Program-made: the position numbers and the translations under genes | Part shown: positions 62,908 to 64,000 of the stretch, piece by piece | Layout: each line of letters begins with the position of its first letter | Position numbering within the stretch: the first letter of the stretch is position 1 | Assembly: GCA_036732025.1 (NCBI GenBank) | Contig: DAINDE010000017.1 | Span: forward strand, 1 to 64,000 | Source: SSSZ01 sp036732025 | GTDB lineage: Bacteria > Pseudomonadota > Gammaproteobacteria > Burkholderiales > Rhodocyclaceae | DNA length: 64,000 bases | Direction of reading: 5' to 3' | Notes under the pieces: model-generated | Told to the model about the DNA's origin: nothing | Databases searched by the model: none | The model's input: the letters and a program-made list of their open reading frames with translations, nothing else

Positions 62908-63987
62908 ATGATGCCGCAAACCAAGCCGAACACGGACGACGTCCGCATCAAGGAAATCAAGGAGCTGGTGCCGCCGGCCCACGTTTTCCGTGAATACCCG
63001 GTGTCCAACCGGGCGGCCCAGACCACCTACAACGCCCGCCAGGCCATCCATCGCATCCTGCACGGCGCCGACGACCGCCTGCTGGTGGTCATCGGCCCCT
63101 GTTCCATCCATGACTACGCCGTGGCCATGGATTACGCGAAGAAGCTGGCCAAAGAGGCGGAGAAGCACGCCGACGACCTGGTGGTGCTGATGCGCGTCTA
63201 TTTCGAAAAGCCCCGCACCACCGTGGGCTGGAAGGGCCTCATCAACGATCCGCGCCTGGACGGCAGCTTCCGCATCAACGAGGGCCTGCGGCTGGCCCGC
63301 CGCATCCTCCTCGAGGTCAACGAGCTCGACCTGCCCTGTGCCACCGAATTCCTCGATACCATCACCCCGCAATACACGGCGGACCTCATTTCCTGGGGGG
63401 CCATCGGCGCCCGCACCACGGAATCCCAGGTGCATCGCGAGCTGGCTTCCGGTCTCTCCTGCCCGGTGGGCTTCAAGAACGGCACCGACGGCAACATGCG
63501 CATCGCCGTGGACGCCATCCGCGCCGCCCAGTCGCCCCATCACTTCCTGTCGGTGACCAAGTCGGGCCATACCGCCATCGTCTCCACCGTCGGCAACGAG
63601 GACTGCCACGTCATCCTGCGTGGCGGCAAGGAGCCCAATTACGATGCCGCCCACGTGGACGCCGCCTGCCAGGAGATTTCCAAGGCCGGCCTGGCGGCCC
63701 GCCTGATGGTGGATTTCTCCCACGGCAACAGCCGCAAGCAGTACCAGTTGCAGATGGAAGTGTGCGAAGACGTCTGCCGCCAGGTGGCCGGCGGCGAGGA
63801 GCGCATCGTCGGCGTCATGGTGGAATCCCACCTGGTGGAAGGGCGCCAGGATCTGTCGCCGGACAAGCCCCTGGTCTACGGCCAGAGCATCACCGACGCC
63901 TGCCTCGGCTGGGAGGACAGCGTCGCCGCCCTGGAGCAGCTGGCGGCGGCAGTGCGGGCGCGGCGCCTGGTGGAGGCAGCGGAGTAG
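62908..63987 (+). CDS. aroG: 3-deoxy-7-phosphoheptulonate synthase (class I DAHP synthase)
   Basis: A 359-residue enzyme that joins phosphoenolpyruvate and erythrose-4-phosphate, the first step of aromatic amino acid synthesis. Typical blocks are LLVVIGPCSIHDYAVAMDYA, MRVYFEKPRTTVGWKGLIND, GAIGARTTESQVHRELASG, FKNGTDGNMRIAVDA and MVDFSHGNSRKQ, with metal-binding Cys and His residues. It is a metal-dependent type Ia enzyme of the AroF/G/H kind; which aromatic amino acid inhibits it is not clear. Starts at 62896, 62908 and 62911 are possible; 62908 has GGGG at the right distance. TAGAAT at 62867-62872 may be the -10 element. The last 13 bp of the window hold nothing. Confidence 0.95.
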   Translation: MMPQTKPNTDDVRIKEIKELVPPAHVFREYPVSNRAAQTTYNARQAIHRILHGADDRLLVVIGPCSIHDYAVAMDYAKKLAKEAEKHADDLVVLMRVYFEKPRTTVGWKGLINDPRLDGSFRINEGLRLARRILLEVNELDLPCATEFLDTITPQYTADLISWGAIGARTTESQVHRELASGLSCPVGFKNGTDGNMRIAVDAIRAAQSPHHFLSVTKSGHTAIVSTVGNEDCHVILRGGKEPNYDAAHVDAACQEISKAGLAARLMVDFSHGNSRKQYQLQMEVCEDVCRQVAGGEERIVGVMVESHLVEGRQDLSPDKPLVYGQSITDACLGWEDSVAALEQLAAAVRARRLVEAAE

Positions 63988-64000
63988 CCGCCGAGCCGGC

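Overview
The window is GC-rich, densely packed chromosomal DNA. It looks like a betaproteobacterium of the Rhodocyclales type (Zoogloea/Azoarcus/Dechloromonas relatives). This placement rests on gene content: a PrsK-PrsR-PrsT and EpsB-type XrtA/PEP-CTERM polysaccharide system, next to a housekeeping block of glnE, a yhdP-like gene, a nitrilase-family gene, tldD and aroG. It is an inference, not a database match. I see no tRNA, rRNA, CRISPR array or insertion sequence.

Layout. (1) 1-4484, minus strand: two paralogous glycosyltransferases, a secreted TPR protein, a frameshifted acyltransferase and the start of a further gene. (2) 4759-19566, plus strand: one long, tightly overlapping operon. 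It holds an ABC polysaccharide exporter (one Wzm, two different Wzt ATPases), a pyruvyl transferase, two methyltransferases, an acyltransferase, three glycosyltransferases, two WbsX-family proteins and a secreted DUF4038 glycosidase. (3) 19585-21317, minus: a Wzx-type flippase and a decayed 3' remnant of a Kdo-transferase-like gene. (4) 21472-27300, plus: an asparagine-synthase-like protein, a membrane-anchored methyltransferase, a second flippase, a frameshifted GT2 gene and a secreted GH26 protein. (5) 27349-33146, minus: an operon of aminotransferase, glycosyltransferase, GNAT, KdsD-like isomerase and Kdo-transferase-like protein. (6) 33314-50340: the exosortase-A-associated core (two hydrolases, ACP, acyl-CoA ligase, PLP decarboxylase, EpsB sugar transferase, PrsK/PrsR/PrsT, nucleotide-sugar dehydrogenase), plus a beta-helix protein, a lytic transglycosylase and a trypsin-like protease. 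(7) 50390-63987: a secreted PKD-like protein and the housekeeping block. Inside that block is a secreted protein with two NarX/PilJ-type sensor repeats, preceded by a perfect FNR-type box, and then a dihaem cytochrome c.

Reading of the whole. Regions 1-6 build, decorate, export and trim at least one complex extracellular polysaccharide. EpsB starts glycan synthesis on the lipid carrier. The glycosyltransferases extend it. Pyruvyl, acyl, methyl and amino groups are added. Wzm/Wzt and/or Wzx move it across the membrane, and secreted glycosidases may trim it. PrsK/PrsR is a two-component system of the sigma-54 activator class, and sigma-54-like -24/-12 elements stand before the export operon, the asparagine-synthase gene and the beta-helix gene. 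No exosortase, PEP-CTERM substrate, Wzy polymerase or Wza/Wzc is visible here, so the system must be completed elsewhere. Many functions occur as paralogue pairs (Wzt, WbsX, Wzx, GT4, methyltransferase), which suggests growth by duplication. Two genes carry single-base frameshifts that are either real lesions or assembly errors.
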